Source: Bryobacterales bacterium (GTDB lineage Bacteria; Acidobacteriota; Terriglobia; Bryobacterales; Bryobacteraceae). Taken from it: a stretch of DNA of 64,000 bases. Below are positions 9,699-18,368 of this stretch, in pieces. The notes beneath the pieces were generated by a model. That model was not told where the DNA came from. It was given only the letters and a program-made list of their open reading frames with translations, and did not search any database. The stretch is from positions 1-64,000 of the forward strand of contig JADKID010000039.1 of assembly GCA_016721425.1 (NCBI GenBank). Direction: 5' to 3'. The first letter of the stretch is position 1, and every line of letters starts with the position of its first letter. The position numbers and the translations under genes are program-made.

Positions 9699-10579
9699 CG
9701 ACGGCAATCACCCTCGCGGGCGTGAGGAAGGAATACGGTGGCTTCGCGCTTCAGGACATTGATTTGGAGTTGCCGGCGGGTCAGGTGATGGGCTTGGTAG
9801 GGGTGAACGGCGCCGGCAAGTCGACGATCTTCCGCATTCTGATGGGGCTGATTAAACCCGATGGTGGTCAGGTCGAGGTGTGCGGCTACCGGATGCCACA
9901 GGGGCAGGTCGCGGCCAAACGCGAGATTGGCTACGCCTCGGACGACATGAGGCTCTACAAAGGCAAATCGCTGCGATGGCACATGGACTTGGTTCGCTCG
10001 GTTTACCTGGACTGGAACGAGCCCTATGCCGCGCAGTTGCTGAAGCGATTCGACCTTCGCGCGGATCAGGCAATGGGCGGCCTTTCTCATGGCCAACGGG
10101 TGAAGGCGCTGCTGCTGCTGAGCCTCGCGCGGCATCCTAAGCTCCTGCTCCTGGATGAACCCACGACCGGCCTGGATCCGGTCGCACGTGGCGAGGTATT
10201 GGAGGCGATCGCGGAAGTGTTGGGCGACGAAAACCGCAGCGTCTTGTTTTCATCCCATAATACTCGGGACGTCGAACAGATCTCGGACTACATCGCATTC
10301 CTTCACCGAGGGCGGCTGGTAGCGGTGAAGGACAAGGAGTCGTTTCTGGAGAGTTGGCGGCGGATCTTGTGCCAAGGGGAGTGGCGAGACGAGATTGCGG
10401 CAGTGCCGGAAATGGTCTCCGTTCGCCGGAACGGATCGGTGATCGAACTAAAAGTGAGGAGTTTCCACCCCGGGCTGACGGCGAGACTGCAACAACTCGG
10501 CCTGGCGATAAGCGCGGTGGATCGAATGGATCTCGAAGACATATTTGTCACCAGCATTGCGGCGGGAGAACGCCAATGA
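9695..10579 (+). CDS. ABC transporter ATP-binding protein
   Basis: This 294-residue ATPase has Walker A GVNGAGKST (about residues 38-46), signature GLSHGQRVK, Walker B LLLLDEPTTGLDP and switch His in FSSHNTRDVEQ. The signature is LSHGQ rather than LSGGQ, as in several drug-export and YtrB/BcrA-like ATPases. The C-terminal 80 residues form the accessory region usual for ABC-2 exporters. It overlaps ytrA and the permease by four bases each. It probably powers an exporter for a peptide, antibiotic or lipid-linked compound. Confidence 0.92.
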   Translation: MTTAITLAGVRKEYGGFALQDIDLELPAGQVMGLVGVNGAGKSTIFRILMGLIKPDGGQVEVCGYRMPQGQVAAKREIGYASDDMRLYKGKSLRWHMDLVRSVYLDWNEPYAAQLLKRFDLRADQAMGGLSHGQRVKALLLLSLARHPKLLLLDEPTTGLDPVARGEVLEAIAEVLGDENRSVLFSSHNTRDVEQISDYIAFLHRGRLVAVKDKESFLESWRRILCQGEWRDEIAAVPEMVSVRRNGSVIELKVRSFHPGLTARLQQLGLAISAVDRMDLEDIFVTSIAAGERQ

Positions 10580-11271
10580 CGTTCGCAGGACACGATTTAC
10601 AGATGATCCGCCTGCTGGTGGTGAAGGACTGGCAGGTCTACCAGAAGCAATTGGCCGGCTACCTGGCCGGACTGCTACTGGCCCTGAGCCTGATCGGAAC
10701 CGGTAGAACCTGGTCTTTCAACGCGGGCGGCTTGCTGCTGCTCGTGTTGCTCGTTTCGACCGGTTTCTTCGCCATCGGGCACATTGTCGTGAACGAGCGG
10801 AAGGAAAGCACTTTGCCGTTCGTGATGAGTCTTCCTGTAACCGCTCTGGACGTTTTCATCGCGAAGCTGATCGCGGGCCTGCTCATCTATCTGGTTCCTT
10901 TCCTCGTGGTGCTGTCGACCACAATTCTCCTTGTACTGGCTACTAGCCTGCCCGACGGGTTGCTGGTCTACGCGATGCTGGTCTATTTCTTCATGTTCTT
11001 GAGCTACTGCGTCGCGCTCTGCGTGGCCATCGCGGTCGAGTCAGAAGGATGGAATATCTTCATCCAGATGGCGCTCATGACCATGCTAAGCCCCTTCATG
11101 ATATGGGCTGGCAGCCTGCAGTCCATCGCGACCAACGTCCGCACGAACCACATCGTCTGGAGCCCGGAGGTCCTCTCCGTGTTCGGTGGGGAGGTACTGG
11201 TGACGGCGCTGGCGCTGGCCGTCACGTGTTGGTTTCACACCCGCAAGGCATCGGTACTGCAAAGCTCATGA
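10576..11271 (+). CDS. ABC-2 type transporter permease
   Basis: The 231-residue protein has six hydrophobic segments, starting with LAGYLAGLLLALSLIG and ending with EVLVTALALAVTCWF. The short loop NERKESTLPFVMSLPVT between TM2 and TM3 is the coupling-type loop seen in ABC-2 permeases. The ATG at 10576 overlaps the ATPase stop as ATGA, which fixes the start although the frame is open further upstream. It forms the membrane part of the exporter with the preceding ATPase. Confidence 0.85.
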   Translation: MTFAGHDLQMIRLLVVKDWQVYQKQLAGYLAGLLLALSLIGTGRTWSFNAGGLLLLVLLVSTGFFAIGHIVVNERKESTLPFVMSLPVTALDVFIAKLIAGLLIYLVPFLVVLSTTILLVLATSLPDGLLVYAMLVYFFMFLSYCVALCVAIAVESEGWNIFIQMALMTMLSPFMIWAGSLQSIATNVRTNHIVWSPEVLSVFGGEVLVTALALAVTCWFHTRKASVLQSS

Positions 11272-12416
11272 TCGAGAACGATCGCGTTCACTATCTGGAC
11301 AACCTGCGAGCGCTGGCGCTGTTAGCGGGCGTTCTCTTCCATGCGGCGCTGGCCTACAGTCCGCTGATGCACAACTTCTGGCTGACAGCCGATCGCGACA
11401 AATCCGTTTGGGTAGACGTTGCCGCGTGGTTTCTTCACCTGTTCCGGATGCCCCTGTTTTTCGCGATCGCGGGCTTTTTTGCGGCGCGGCTGGTGAACCA
11501 GCGGGGAGTGGGCGGGATGCTCAACAACCGGATGGCGAGGGTACTGCTTCCCTTGGTTCTGTTCTGGCCGCTGGTGACAGCCGCCATCGGATGGCTGGCT
11601 AAGCGGGCGGCCTCGACCGTCCGGAATGCGCCGCCGCTCCTCGAACTGCTTCGGCAGAACGATCTACCATCGTTGCCCCTGAGCCTGGCGCACCTGTGGT
11701 TTCTGGGCTACCTGCTCCTTTTCTATCTGTTGATCTGGATCGCGGCAACGGCCGAGTGGAGGGTGGCCGCAAGCTGGACGCTAGCGGCCACACCGGCAAG
11801 GCTGCTGGGCCTCGCGCCGCTGCTGCTGGCTCCCGCCCTGGCGAGCGTGAGCGCTCCGACGCCGGCGCCGGAGGGTCCATTGCCACAACTGTGGGCTGTG
11901 GTGTTCTACGGGGTGTTTTTCTTCTTCGGATACGCGCTGCACTGGCGCCCGTTGCTCCTCAGCCAGTTTCGTCCATTGTCGGCGGCGCTGGGCATCGCTT
12001 CTCTCGCCGCCCACACTGCGTTTCTCTGGCTCCTTAAGGTGCAAAGCCGCCACACTGGGGCGCATCTTTTGGAGGCCGTGCTACAGGCCTACGTCAGCGT
12101 GTGGATGACGGTTTGGTGCCTGCAGGCTGGCCAAGCCTGGCTGAATGCCCGGCTTGGCTGGCTCCGATACCTATCGGACGGGTCCTATTGGACATATCTG
12201 GTGCATCTGCCGGTGGTATTCGCCATCCAATTCCAACTCCTCGATTGGGACGCCGGCTGGCCCATCAAGTGGGCGATCTCCGTCCTGGTCACGCTCACCG
12301 CATGCCTGGCCAGCTACCACTTTGCTGTGCGCGGGACCGCGTTGGGCCGGGTGCTGAATGGAAGGCCGGGTCGTCGCGAAGGGATGGCGGTAACCTCCCA
12401 GGGGAGACGAAGCTAA
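11268..12416 (+). CDS. membrane acyltransferase (acyltransferase 3 / OpgC-like)
   Basis: The 382-residue protein has about ten hydrophobic segments and the acyltransferase-3 N-terminus RVHYLDNLRALALLAGVLFHAALAY, in which DNLRA and the His of LFHA are the conserved features. FRMPLFFAIAGFFAARLV and DGSYWTYLVHLPVVF also fit the family. Members transfer acyl groups to glucans, peptidoglycan or lipid-linked sugars at the membrane. The ATG overlaps the permease stop by four bases, so it belongs to the same operon and may modify the envelope or the exported compound. Confidence 0.85.
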   Translation: MIENDRVHYLDNLRALALLAGVLFHAALAYSPLMHNFWLTADRDKSVWVDVAAWFLHLFRMPLFFAIAGFFAARLVNQRGVGGMLNNRMARVLLPLVLFWPLVTAAIGWLAKRAASTVRNAPPLLELLRQNDLPSLPLSLAHLWFLGYLLLFYLLIWIAATAEWRVAASWTLAATPARLLGLAPLLLAPALASVSAPTPAPEGPLPQLWAVVFYGVFFFFGYALHWRPLLLSQFRPLSAALGIASLAAHTAFLWLLKVQSRHTGAHLLEAVLQAYVSVWMTVWCLQAGQAWLNARLGWLRYLSDGSYWTYLVHLPVVFAIQFQLLDWDAGWPIKWAISVLVTLTACLASYHFAVRGTALGRVLNGRPGRREGMAVTSQGRRS

Positions 12417-12421
12417 TAAAG

Positions 12422-12994
12422 TTGCCTTCCATCCTGCAAGAAACACTTCACGGCTGTACTCCCGCAAAAGTACGCGGCGGAGAGTCCGGCGCACAGGCCT
12501 ACCAATTCACGCGGAACGGCTGTAGAGCCCTTTGCCTCAAATGTGGGTCGGGCGCCATCGGCCGCCGAATCGTGGAAGCCGCGGTGAGGCTGCACTGGTT
12601 GAATGAACACTTACCATCGCCGCGCATCCGGCAGTTCGGCGGTGAGGGGAAGAGCGCTTGGATGTTGACCGCGGCTCTTCCGGGCCGCCCGGCTTCTGAC
12701 TGCCTCGCCACCAATGCAGGGAACCGCCCGGAAATGGTACATGCGATAGCGGGATTCATGCGGCGGCCTCTTAGCCTGCCCACGGAGTGCTGTCTATTCT
12801 GATCGGATCACCGGCTCCGGATGATCCAGGCTCGCCACAACGTTGAGGCCGGTATCGTGGAAACATCGGATTTCGACGAACAGCGCAGGGGCTGGACGGC
12901 CGAACTCCAACGTACGTTTCTGACAGCGTATGGGGTGCCCCGCCTGGATCACCGCAAGCTGGACCTCTGCTTGAGCCTGGATGAACTGCTGTGA
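12422..12994 (+). pseudogene. remnant of an APH(3')-like aminoglycoside phosphotransferase
   Basis: In one frame from about 12422 (TTG) the translation follows the APH(3') family: GESGAQAYQF, KCGSGAIGRRIVEAAVRLHWL, LPSPRIRQF, SAWMLTAALPGRPASD, AGFMRRPLSLPTE. A TGA at 12800-12802 stands where the family has Asn in CPFNSD. The same frame then resumes with MIQARHNVEAGIV, TSDFDEQRRGWTAE, and jumps straight to LQRTFLTAYG and LDHRKLDLCLSLDELL, the C-terminus. About 70 residues holding the catalytic HGDFSLDN and Mg-binding IDVGR segments are missing. It starts six bases after the acyltransferase stop, so it once was the last gene of the ytrA-type operon. Confidence 0.85.
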
Positions 12995-13406
12995 GCCCAA
13001 TTCTGGAGAGGAGCAAGCCATCAGCAACGTGAGTCGCGAGGCATGTATCGGCGCCGGACCCCGGATGACGCCATCCGGAAGTTGAGAGTTCGTCCCGGTC
13101 CAGATGTCAGGTTGTGGGCAGTTGTAGACCACCTGGCGTTGCAGTCGCCACGCCGGCGATGGACAGAGGGTTCTCCCGGTCGCCCCGGAAGCAGGGCCAC
13201 GTTGTCAATTGGCCGGCACGGACAGGAGTGTAGCTGGCACCTTGAGAACTGCACGGCGGTCCCGGTTGCACGCGGTGTGCAGGCACGGCTCATGTGCAGG
13301 CAGTGGATCATCCTTGGACGTGCAGTCAACGGCGGAGATGACTATGCGGACGGTGCTTTCTTTAGGTGCCTGCGGAGCCGCCTCGCGAGATCGAAGCCCT
13401 GTGCTG
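12995..13406. other. intergenic stretch with nothing recognised
   Basis: This roughly 410-base stretch lies between the APH(3')-like remnant and a nonsense-interrupted secreted protein gene. I see no convincing coding sequence, RNA gene or repeat in it. An open frame in phase with the next gene runs back to about 13209, but the residues before 13407 look like random translation, while a signal peptide begins at 13407. Confidence 0.5.
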
Positions 13407-14072
13407 ATGTTCATCAGGACCAACTCCAACGTGGTGGTGATTGCGAGTCTGGCTATCACGATGATGACGGTGCCGGGCTGGGCCGGGTGGATGTTCGCGC
13501 TGGATTCCGCGAAGGGATCCGAGCCTCACGATGTCACGCTCGAAACGGGGACCTACCGGGGTCGCAACACCATTCGGGTGATGCCGAGAGTGCCCACGGA
13601 TGCGGCATTTGCGGATGCGAAGAACGGCGAGGGCGGTGGGGTGGTGGTGATGCCGGGCGTTACGTTTCATGACGGCACGATCGAGGTGGAGGTCGCCGGC
13701 ATGCTGCGGGCCGGGGCCCCAGGGTTCGTGGGTGTTGCCTTTCGCGCCGGCACCGATCCCTCGAAGTACGAGTGCTTTCATTTCCACCCGACGAATGGGC
13801 GGGCCGACGATCAATTGCGGCGGAATCACTCGACACAGTACATCTCCATGCCGGAGTACGAGTGGGCGAGACTGCACAAGGAAACGCCGGGCGAGTAGAC
13901 CAGGATCAGAGTGGAAGTCAGCGGCGTGAAAGCGCGGCTCTTCGTGAACGATACCCGCGAGCCTGTGCTGATTGGGAATGGACTGAAACAGGGGGACGGC
14001 ATAGGCACCTTGGCGCTGTGGGTCGGGATGGAGACCAAAAGGTACTTCGCGAACCTGCGGCTCTCGGAGTAG
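13407..14072 (+). pseudogene. secreted concanavalin-fold (DUF1080/LamG-like) protein with internal stop
   Basis: From the ATG at 13407 the protein has a signal-like stretch (NVVVIASLAITMMTVPGWAG), then a beta-rich domain: DGTIEVEVAGMLRAGAPGFVGVAFR, then ECFHFHPTNGRADDQLRRNHSTQY. A TAG at 13896-13898 (codon 164) interrupts TPGE-stop-TRIRVEVSG. The same frame continues to VNDTREPVLIGNGLK and YFANLRLSE and ends at 14072. In DUF1080/LamG-like proteins this position is usually Trp (EWTRIRVEV), so TGG to TAG explains the stop. The original product was about 221 residues. Confidence 0.7.
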
Positions 14073-14129
14073 GCCGCTCGGGCACCGCCGCGGCGTGGGC
14101 AGCGGGCGCGGGGCCTATAGAATGTATGG

Positions 14130-14795
14130 GTGATCGAATTACGAGAAAAGCTGGCGGAAGTGGAGGGGCGGATTGGCGCGGCTTGCCGGGGGGCGGGGCG
14201 CGCGCGGGGCGAGGTGACTCTGCTGGCGGTGACGAAGGTGTTTCCGGTGGCGGCGATGGTGGCGGCGTATGAGGCGGGGTTGCGGGAGTTTGGTGAGAAT
14301 TACGTGCAGGAGTTTGAGGGGAAGTATGCGGTGGCGGGCCAGCTGGCGGGGGCGCGGTTTCATCTGATCGGGCATCTGCAATCGAATAAGAGTAAGAAGG
14401 CGGGCGAGATCTTCGACGTCGTGCAGACGGTGGATTCGGGCAAACTCGCGCGGCGGCTGGATGAGCTGGGCAAGCCGCTGGAGGTGATGATTGAGGTCAA
14501 GCTCTCGCCGGAGGACAGCAAGCACGGGTGCCTGCCGGCGGAGTTGGCGGGCGTGGTAGCGGAGGTGCGGGCCTGCGGCAATTTGACGCTGACGGGATTG
14601 ATGACGATGCCTCCTTGGAGCGACGATGCGGAGTTGAGCCGGCCGTACTTTCGCGCGTTGCGTAAACTGGCGGCGGAGCATAGATTAGAGAAGCTCTCGA
14701 TGGGGATGTCGCACGATCTGGAAGTGGCGATTGAAGAGGGCTCGACGATGGTGCGGGTGGGGACGGCGTTGTTTGGCTCGCGCAAAAAGGCATGA
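14130..14795 (+). CDS. yggS: YggS/PROSC-family pyridoxal phosphate homeostasis protein
   Basis: The 221-residue protein has the family's PLP lysine in TLLAVTKVFP (K36), FGENYVQEF, HLIGHLQSNKSKKA, VQTVDSGKLARRLDEL, and the C-terminal LSMGMSHDLEVAIEEGSTMVRVGTALFG phosphate-binding region. It binds PLP without catalysing a known reaction and controls vitamin B6 and amino-acid balance. GTG at 14130 is the first codon in frame giving the family N-terminus. The stop overlaps the ATG of the next gene. Confidence 0.93.
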   Translation: MIELREKLAEVEGRIGAACRGAGRARGEVTLLAVTKVFPVAAMVAAYEAGLREFGENYVQEFEGKYAVAGQLAGARFHLIGHLQSNKSKKAGEIFDVVQTVDSGKLARRLDELGKPLEVMIEVKLSPEDSKHGCLPAELAGVVAEVRACGNLTLTGLMTMPPWSDDAELSRPYFRALRKLAAEHRLEKLSMGMSHDLEVAIEEGSTMVRVGTALFGSRKKA

Positions 14796-16495
14796 TGCGG
14801 CTCTTTGCAGCGTTGCTGCTGGGGACGGTGCTGTGGGGCGCCGAGGCAGTGGTGTCGATGCACGTGAAGGTGGTGATGCGGGACGGGGTGAAGCTGTGCG
14901 CGAACGTCTACCGGCCGGCGGTGGCGGGGCGCGTGCCGGTGGTTCTGCAGCGCACGCCTTATGGCAAAGTGGCGGAGCTGACGCCGGGGCTGCGGGCGTT
15001 TGTGGACCGCGGCTATGCGGTGGTGACGCAGGATGTACGCGGGCGCGGCGATAGCGAGGGGGAGTTCCGCCAGTATTTGCAGGAGCCGCAGGACGGGGAG
15101 GACACGCTGAGCTGGGCGATGCGGCAGGCGTGGTCTGATGGGCGCGTGGGGATGTTTGGGGGGTCCTATGTGGGCATCGCGCAGTGGCGGACAGCGCTGA
15201 CCGGGCATCCGGCGCTGAAGGCGATTGCTCCGGCGGTATCGGGCGGGGACGAGTATCTGGACCGCTTCTATTCGCCGGGCGGGGCGTTCCGTTTGGCGCA
15301 CCGTTTGCGGTGGGTGGCGGAGAACTTCAAGCGGGCGGGGACGCCGGTGGTGGACTTCGAGAAGATGGTGACCTATCTGCCGCTGCGGCGGGCGGACCGT
15401 TTCCTGACGGGCAAGGTGGTGGACTTTTACCAGGCGGCGATGGCGCATCCGGGGTACGACGATTATTGGAAGGGCCTGAGCACGAAAGCGCACGTGGACC
15501 GGGTGCGTGTGCCGGCGCTGATCCAGGCGGGCTGGTATGACGTGTACGTGGAGAGCGACCTGGAGATGTATGCGGCGCTGCGGGCGCAGGGCAAGATGGC
15601 GCGGATCATTGTGGGTCCGTGGGGGCACAACATCAGCCCGGAGATGCCGGAGGGGGATTTTGGGAAAGACGCCACGCTACCGCTGCGGCGGATGGAGATC
15701 GAGTGGTTTGACGCGTTTGTGAAGCAGAGCGCGCCCGTGCCGGCGCCGGGGGTGAAGTATTTCGTGATGGGCGTGAACCAGTGGCGGGAGAGCCCGGTGT
15801 GGCCGCCGGCGGGGATGGAGTGGGCTCCTCTGTATCTGCACAGCAGGAAGGGCGCGAACTCGGCTAACGGAGACGGCGTACTGGTGGCGAGGCAGCAGAG
15901 GGAGGGCAAGGCGAGCCGGTATGACTACGACCCGCGGCGCGCGGTGCCAACGGTAGGCGGGGCGAACTGCTGCAACTCGAAGGTGCTGGCGTGGGGGCCG
16001 ATGGACCAGCGCGGCGTGGAGGGGCGGAAGGACGTGCTGGTGTTCACGAGCGAGGTCTTGCGGGAGGACTTGGAGGTGGCCGGGCCGGTGCGCGTGGTGC
16101 TGCATGTGGCTAGCAGCGCGCCGGACACGGACTTCACGGCAAAGGTGATCGACGTGGCGCCGGACGGGCGGGCGCGGCTCCTGTGCGATGGGATATTGCG
16201 GATGCGCTACCGGATGGGGCTGGAGCGTGAGGTGGGTTATAGGCCGGGCCAGTTTGAGCGGATCACGATACCGGCCGGGGTGACGAGCAACGTATTTCGC
16301 GCCGGGCACAGGGTGCGGCTGGAGGTATCGAGCAGCAATTTTCCGAAGTATGACCGGAACATGAACACGGGGCGGGCGCAGGCGGACGAGCGGGAAATGC
16401 GGGTGGCGCATCAGGAATTGCGGTACGGGGGGAAATCGGCATCGTATCTGGCGTTGCCGGTGGTGCGGAAGGCCGGGAGCCCTCTGTTACCATAA
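14792..16495 (+). CDS. secreted CocE/NonD-family hydrolase (X-Pro dipeptidyl-peptidase fold)
   Basis: The 567-residue protein has a signal peptide (MMRLFAALLLGTVLWGAEA). An S15-type alpha/beta-hydrolase domain follows, with RVPVVLQRTPYGK, VVTQDVRGRGDSEGEF and the nucleophile Ser in MFGGSYVGIAQW. The acid is likely in QAGWYDVYVES and the His in VGPWGHNIS. The C-terminal jelly-roll X-Pro domain (about 360-560) ends with HRVRLEVSSSNFPKYDRNMNTG, typical of CocE-like esterases. These enzymes hydrolyse esters, beta-lactams or Xaa-Pro peptides; the substrate is not predictable. It overlaps yggS by four bases. Confidence 0.9.
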   Translation: MMRLFAALLLGTVLWGAEAVVSMHVKVVMRDGVKLCANVYRPAVAGRVPVVLQRTPYGKVAELTPGLRAFVDRGYAVVTQDVRGRGDSEGEFRQYLQEPQDGEDTLSWAMRQAWSDGRVGMFGGSYVGIAQWRTALTGHPALKAIAPAVSGGDEYLDRFYSPGGAFRLAHRLRWVAENFKRAGTPVVDFEKMVTYLPLRRADRFLTGKVVDFYQAAMAHPGYDDYWKGLSTKAHVDRVRVPALIQAGWYDVYVESDLEMYAALRAQGKMARIIVGPWGHNISPEMPEGDFGKDATLPLRRMEIEWFDAFVKQSAPVPAPGVKYFVMGVNQWRESPVWPPAGMEWAPLYLHSRKGANSANGDGVLVARQQREGKASRYDYDPRRAVPTVGGANCCNSKVLAWGPMDQRGVEGRKDVLVFTSEVLREDLEVAGPVRVVLHVASSAPDTDFTAKVIDVAPDGRARLLCDGILRMRYRMGLEREVGYRPGQFERITIPAGVTSNVFRAGHRVRLEVSSSNFPKYDRNMNTGRAQADEREMRVAHQELRYGGKSASYLALPVVRKAGSPLLP

Positions 16496-16504
16496 GAAGA
16501 AATC

Positions 16505-17959
16505 ATGATCCCAGATACCCTCTTGGAAGGTCTGACTTTCGACGATGTTCTGTTGAAGCCCGCGCGCAGCGGGGTGGTCCCAGCGGAGACCGACACCAGA
16601 ACGCAATTCACCCGAAACGTCCCGTTGAACATCCCGATGACCAGTTCGGCGATGGACACGGTGACAGAGAGCCATTTGGCGATTGAACTGGCGCGGCAAG
16701 GCGGGATTGGCATCATTCACAAGAACATGCCGATCGACAAGCAGGCCGAGGAAGTGGACCGGGTGAAGCGCTCGGAAAGCGGGATGATTGTCGATCCGGT
16801 GACGGTGCATCCGGACCAGAAGATTTACGAGGCGCTGGACATCATGCGGCGGTTCCGGATCTCGGGCGTGCCGGTGGTGAAAGACGGGCGGCTGGTGGGC
16901 ATTTTGACGAACCGCGATCTGCGGTTTGAGACGAAGTTTGAGCAGCCGATCAGCTCGGTGATGACGAAGGATCCGTTGTTCACGGTTTCGGTGGGCACGA
17001 CGCTCGAGCAGGCGCAGGAAGAGCTGCACAAGCACCGCGTGGAAAAGCTCCTGGTGGTGGATGAGAACTACGTGCTGAAGGGCCTGATCACGGTAAAGGA
17101 CATCCAGAAGAAGAAGAAGTATCCGAACGCGGCGAAGGACCCGCAGGGGCGGCTGCGCGCGGGTGCGGCGATCGGGGCGACGGGCGACTTTTTAGAGCGG
17201 GCGGCGGAGCTGGTGAAGCGCAAGCTGGACGTGCTGGTGATCGACACGGCGCACGGGCACAGCGAGCGGGTATTGAACGCGGTGGTGGCGATCAAGCGGG
17301 CGTTTCCGAACGTGGATGTGGTGGCGGGCAACGTGGCTACTTATGAAGGAGCGCGGGACCTGATCGACCTGGGCGTGGACGCGGTGAAGGTTGGCATCGG
17401 GCCGGGCTCGATCTGCACGACACGAGTGGTGAGCGGCGCGGGTGTGCCGCAGATCACGGCGATCTCTGAGTGTGCACGGGCGTGCCGGGCGGCGGGGATA
17501 CCGCTGATTGCCGATGGCGGCGTGAAGTATTCGGGCGACCTGACGAAGGCGATAGCGGCGGGCGCGGATTCGATCATGATTGGGAGCCTGCTGGCGGGCA
17601 CGGATGAGAGCCCGGGCGAGATGATTCTGTATCAGGGCCGGACGTTCAAGGCGTACCGCGGGATGGGCTCGATTGGCGCAATGTCGCAGGGCAGCAGCGA
17701 CCGCTACTCGCAGGAGGGCGGCGGCAAGCTGGTGCCGGAGGGTATTGAAGGGCGCGTGCCGGCGAAGGGACCGCTGGCGGAGTTGGTGTTCCAACTGATT
17801 GGCGGATTGCGGGCTGGCATGGGGTATTGCGGCTGCCGGACGATTGCGGAGTTGCAGGAGCGGTCTGAGTTTATCCGGGTTTCCATCGCGGGATTGCGTG
17901 AGAGCCACGTACACGACGTGATCATCACGAAGGAAGCGCCGAACTATCGAGTGGAGTAA
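16505..17959 (+). CDS. guaB: inosine-5'-monophosphate dehydrogenase
   Basis: The 484-residue protein matches IMPDH end to end: LTFDDVLLKPARSGVVP at the start, NIPMTSSAMDTVTE, two CBS domains at about residues 95-210, VIDTAHGHSERVL, and the catalytic loop IGPGSICTTRVVSGAG with its Cys. It continues with IADGGVKYSGD, GSLLAGTDESPG and the flap KAYRGMGSIGAMSQGSSDRY. It catalyses the NAD-dependent step from IMP to XMP in guanine nucleotide synthesis. It lies nine bases after the CocE-type gene in the same direction. Confidence 0.98.
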   Translation: MIPDTLLEGLTFDDVLLKPARSGVVPAETDTRTQFTRNVPLNIPMTSSAMDTVTESHLAIELARQGGIGIIHKNMPIDKQAEEVDRVKRSESGMIVDPVTVHPDQKIYEALDIMRRFRISGVPVVKDGRLVGILTNRDLRFETKFEQPISSVMTKDPLFTVSVGTTLEQAQEELHKHRVEKLLVVDENYVLKGLITVKDIQKKKKYPNAAKDPQGRLRAGAAIGATGDFLERAAELVKRKLDVLVIDTAHGHSERVLNAVVAIKRAFPNVDVVAGNVATYEGARDLIDLGVDAVKVGIGPGSICTTRVVSGAGVPQITAISECARACRAAGIPLIADGGVKYSGDLTKAIAAGADSIMIGSLLAGTDESPGEMILYQGRTFKAYRGMGSIGAMSQGSSDRYSQEGGGKLVPEGIEGRVPAKGPLAELVFQLIGGLRAGMGYCGCRTIAELQERSEFIRVSIAGLRESHVHDVIITKEAPNYRVE

Positions 17960-17966
17960 CGGGGCT

Positions 17967-18368
17967 ATGAGCGACGCGCCGAAGGTTGGCACAATCGGAT
18001 GGGTGGATTTGACGGTACCGGACGCCGTGCGGCTGAAGGAGTTCTATTCCAGCGTGGTGGGCTGGGGGACCGATCCGGTGGACATGGGTGGGTATGAGGA
18101 CTTCTGCATGGTGCCGCCAGAGGGTGGCGCGCCGGCGGCGGGAGTTTGCCATGCGCGTGGAAGCAATGAAGGGCTGCCGCCAGTATGGCTGGTGTACCTG
18201 ACGGTGGCGGATCTGGACGCGAGCGTGGCGAAGGTGGAGGAGCTGGGTGGCTCGGTATTGGTGCCGGCCAAGAGCATGGGCGGCTATGGGCGGTACTGTG
18301 TGATCAAAGACCCGGCGGGGGCGGTGGCGGCGTTGTACGAGCCGGCGGCGGCGACTGCGGCGGGCTGA
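17967..18368 (+). CDS. VOC (glyoxalase/bleomycin-resistance fold) family protein
   Basis: The 133-residue protein has two beta-alpha-beta-beta-beta modules: GTIGWVDLTVPDAVRLKEFYSSVVGW near the N-terminus and VWLVYLTVADLDASVAKVEELGGSVLVPAKSMGGYGRYCVIKDPAGAVAALYEP in the second half. This is the common small VOC type with lyase, dioxygenase or binding roles; which one is unknown. It follows guaB by seven bases. Its last 65 bases overlap the convergent peroxiredoxin-DsbD-alpha gene. Confidence 0.85.
   Translation: MSDAPKVGTIGWVDLTVPDAVRLKEFYSSVVGWGTDPVDMGGYEDFCMVPPEGGAPAAGVCHARGSNEGLPPVWLVYLTVADLDASVAKVEELGGSVLVPAKSMGGYGRYCVIKDPAGAVAALYEPAAATAAG

Noticed and set aside
12800..12802. In-frame TGA in the APH(3')-like sequence as another selenocysteine codon
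   Set aside because: The family has Asn at this place, not Cys, and the gene also lacks its catalytic third, so this is gene decay.
13896..13898. In-frame TAG as pyrrolysine
   Set aside because: Pyrrolysine is confined to methylamine-type enzymes and a few lineages; the position is a Trp in homologues and nonsense mutation is simpler.
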